The notes beneath the pieces are model-generated. The model had not been told where the DNA came from and searched no databases. It was given only the letters and a program-made list of their open reading frames with translations. From Erythrophleum ivorense (Eukaryota; Streptophyta; Magnoliopsida; Fabales; Fabaceae): DNA of 64,000 bases. The DNA is taken from assembly GCA_026724425.1 (NCBI GenBank), contig JAIUCV010000231.1, positions 248,001 through 312,000 on the forward strand, written 5' to 3'. This document shows positions 61,208-64,000 of this stretch, one piece after another. Within the stretch, counting starts at the first letter, position 1. Each line of letters starts with the position of its first letter. The position numbers and the translations under genes were made by a program.

Positions 61208-64000
61208 ATGGCGGGGTCATGTTTTCATCCCCTTCGGCTACCAAGGTGGAAGAGGAAATCATTATTACCAGTGGCTTCTTCTTCTTCATCCAAGAGGCAG
61301 TTAGATTGTGACATGGAGAATATGGAAAGGAATAGATTTGATAGCTTGGATTCATGGTCCATGATACTGGAGTCGGAGAATGTGGAGTCATGGGAGGCCT
61401 CAAACGAGGATCAGGAAGAATGGACTGCCGACCTTTCCCAGCTTTTTATCGGAAATAAGTTCGCTTCCGGTGCTCACAGTCGGATTTACCGTGGAATTTA
61501 CAAGCAGAGAGCCGTGGCTGTGAAAATGGTTAGAATTCCAACTCAGAACGAGGATAGAAGAACTCTACTTGAGCAGCAATTTAAATCTGAAGTTGCTTTA
61601 CTTTCACGTCTCTTTCATCCTAATATAGTGCAGGTAAGGTGTTTCATTCCAATGGGGAATTAATTATGCAGCCTTCTTATTCCTTCTTCTTGTCCACATG
61701 GAGTTTGTTTTGTAAAACTTGTAGATATATATTTTTTACATGTGAAAATTAGGACACGGTAGAAGCACAAATTAGTATAGATTCTATAGAACTAACCTCC
61801 AATCATAACTATGAATTTGCACGCTAGTCTTCTCACCCAGTAGGGGGATGTCAGAATAGCCGGATTATTGCTGTTTGTTTGGAAAATTCTAAGAGAGAGA
61901 GAAAGAGAGAGGAAGAGAGAAGCTCCAAAAAAAATTTCTTAAATATAACTAAAAAAAAAAATTTCTTAAATATGAACACACCTACTTGCTGTCAAATACA
62001 GAGTTTTCTTTCTGATTGTTATATTTCAGGGGACGCAATATTAGCAGTGAGCCAGTGACATGATCTGATATTTATCTTTGGGTTTTAATACGTTGTCAAC
62101 CATAACCCTCATTCTTTTTGCTAAAGGTTGTTATCTGGGTGAATAAGGCGTGATCCTTAAATTACTCTTAATTTTACAGTTTATCGCAGCTTGTAAAAAA
62201 CCGCCAGTGTACTGTATCATAACAGAATACATGTCACAAGGAACTCTGAGGATGTATCTGAACAAGAAAGAGCCATACTCTCTTTCAACAGAAACTATAC
62301 TAAGGTTGGCTCTTGACATATCTAGGGGCATGGAGTACCTTCATTCACAAGGTGTGATTCACAGAGACCTCAAGTCAAATAACTTGCTTCTCGACGATGA
62401 GATGAGGGTTAAGGTGGCAGATTTCGGCACATCGTGTCTTGAGACGCGATGTCGGGAAACCAAAGGAAACATGGGGACATATCGTTGGGTGGCACCGGAG
62501 ATGATCAAGGAAAAACCCTATACTCGGAAAGTAGATGTGTATAGTTTTGGAATTGTGCTCTGGGAGCTCACAACTGCATTACTTCCTTTCCAAGGAATGA
62601 CCCCTGTGCAAGCTGCTTTTGCTGTGGCTGAGAAGGTCAGATCACTATGTCCAAATGCCTTTCTTCTTAGGGGAAACTATATATAACCTTTCTAAGCTGT
62701 AGCCTAATAGCAACTTTGGTTCATAATCTTTAAAATGCTACACTTTACTCCTTTAAATTATCACAAAAAGTGGACAAGTTGTATATCAATTAAAATTAAA
62801 GTCTAAAAGCCACATGATTGTCTTGTGATATCTAAGCAAAAAGAGAAATCAGAAAGATGATAAAGAAATAAGGTATTACGTAACAATCATGTAGGCTTTA
62901 GATGTTAGTTTTAACTATGATATGTAATGTTTTCTTTTTAGTGATAGTTTAGGGGATGAATTGTTATATGTTAAAGTTTATATACTAAAGTTGTAATTAG
63001 AGTATAATTTGGGGGAATTATATGTAGTTTTCCTTCTTATATGTTTTCATTCTTAAACACCGCCTCCTTATCCCTTCATGATTTTCTTTTACTTGAATTA
63101 GCATTGATCCGTCTTGGTTGGCACTTAAGTAGACTCTTAAAAATTGCACCTTGATCATGCTTAATGGTAAAACAGTTATCCTTTGTGTTAAGTCAACAAA
63201 TGCGGTAATGTTGGTCAAGTTAATCAGAGAAGGCAGTTGCTACATTGTCAAGATGACTGGTTCGACAAGGACTACATATGCCGTGAATAGTCAAAAGCAT
63301 AGTCATTATATGTGTGTATCTGCCTTGTAGCAACTTGTCTGGTAAATTAGGACGATTTAAATGATTCTTTATTCTTAATTGGTTCACCCTGCAATAGTTG
63401 AAGATCGAATTTCATAATACATCGGCTTCTGGTGTGACTTTGATGCAAAAGGCACAACTGAGCATATAGCTGTATCTTAAAAAAATGTCTGTATGCAAAA
63501 GTCACTTGGAGATCTTTCTTTTTTGGCTTCTTAGCCTTCAGTTAGTCATTATCATGGCCTAATGCTGCTATACTGTGTACATATGCCATCTATGTTTGGA
63601 CCAACCTTTTTAAGGTGTAAAATTTCAATCCATACTGTACTGACTTCTTAAATGAAAGAACTTCGGATATCTATCTAGAAAATTCCAGGTATCTTTTTGC
63701 AATAGCTTAGGATTTAGCTAAACATTGAGGCAAGATTTTTTTCCGAAATAAGATGACAAACATTGTTCAATTTTGCAGCATCTAGAGCTCATGAATTGCG
63801 GCTTATATATATAAACCCCTACCAATTTTTTAGGTGATTACTGGATATCATTAAAGCTATTCTTAAATTATATACCCTGCTAAGAAACACATGAATGAGG
63901 AGATCTGTTTGTGACTGCTATTTTGATGTTTACACTGAATATTACAATCTGAATCTCTTGGTACTTGACACTTTCATCTCCGTTGTAATAGTATAGGTGA
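61208..64000 (+). CDS. HT1: Raf-like protein kinase HT1 (3' end outside the window)
   Basis: HIGH LEAF TEMPERATURE 1 is a guard-cell Raf-like kinase controlling stomatal responses to CO2 together with MPK12/MPK4 and the CBC kinases. Exon 1 is 61208-61633 (142 codons) and exon 2 is 62180-62635 (152 codons), both ending in phase 0. The remaining exon or exons, with kinase subdomains X-XI, lie beyond 64000. The N-terminus has FDSLDSWSMILESENVESWE, typical of HT1. The kinase domain starts at about residue 79; the glycine-rich loop is ASGAHSRIYRG and the ATP lysine is K106. The catalytic loop is HRDLKSNN with D205, DFG has D223, and the activation segment ends GTYRWVAPE. The last conserved piece is PVQAAFAVAEK before the donor. 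62636-64000 is intron with no coding signal seen. HT1 rather than another Raf C-group kinase is chosen because the N-terminus and the IYKQRAVAVKMVRIP block match it. Confidence 0.94.

Overview
The window is AT-rich nuclear DNA from a flowering plant, almost certainly a eudicot. Its genes have GT-AG introns, their proteins match eudicot families closely, and the spacers are full of copia, gypsy, LINE, hAT, Mutator-like and MITE sequence. Nothing looks bacterial, viral or organellar. The species cannot be named from what is visible.

Five protein-coding genes can be assembled exon by exon. (1) ACC oxidase, + strand, 4666-6737, four exons, 310 aa: the last step of ethylene synthesis. (2) A plant atypical dual-specificity phosphatase of the PFA-DSP family, - strand, 23783-18224, five exons, 211 aa, with a 4.6-kb second intron. 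(3) IBR1/SDRa-type short-chain dehydrogenase, + strand, 38472-40705, six exons, 255 aa, ending in a peroxisomal SRL tail. (4) A two-helix membrane protein of the At1g16860-like family, - strand, 51681-48219, four exons, 433 aa. (5) HT1, a Raf-like kinase of stomatal CO2 signalling, + strand, from 61208; exons 1 and 2 are present and the rest lies beyond the right edge. A sixth gene, a DUF3537 (gustatory-receptor-like) membrane protein at 35490-36540, survives only as internal exons with a frameshift.

Layout: 1-701 is the tail of a copia element. 702-4600 is AT-rich spacer with one GC-richer island. 4.6-7.0 kb is ACO, with a Tourist-type MITE in intron 3. 9.2-17.2 kb is a repeat block: a pair of direct repeats brackets a decayed hAT transposon (10684-14574, 8-bp target duplication) and a gypsy integrase scrap. 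18.2-24 kb is the phosphatase gene. 26.1-34 kb is a TE graveyard: two long-inverted-repeat elements, one with a 9-bp target duplication, and a broken LINE. 35.5-36.5 kb is the DUF3537 relic. 38.4-40.7 kb is IBR1. 41.75-47.04 kb is a decayed minus-strand copia element with both LTRs, one of whose ends is tandemly duplicated with a tetranucleotide microsatellite. 48.2-51.7 kb is the membrane-protein gene. 52-60 kb is spacer with foldback elements and a tandem repeat, followed by HT1.

The genes do not form an operon-like or biosynthetic cluster. ACO and IBR1 each feed a hormone pool (ethylene, and auxin from IBA), HT1 acts in guard cells, and the phosphatase family acts on inositol pyrophosphates, but nothing here suggests joint control. 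I see no clearly novel biological system. The most informative oddities are the hAT transposase, in which every in-frame stop falls where the family has tryptophan, the broken plant gustatory-receptor-like gene, several precisely delimited non-autonomous elements, and the pairing of ACO and HT1, which are near neighbours in Arabidopsis too.
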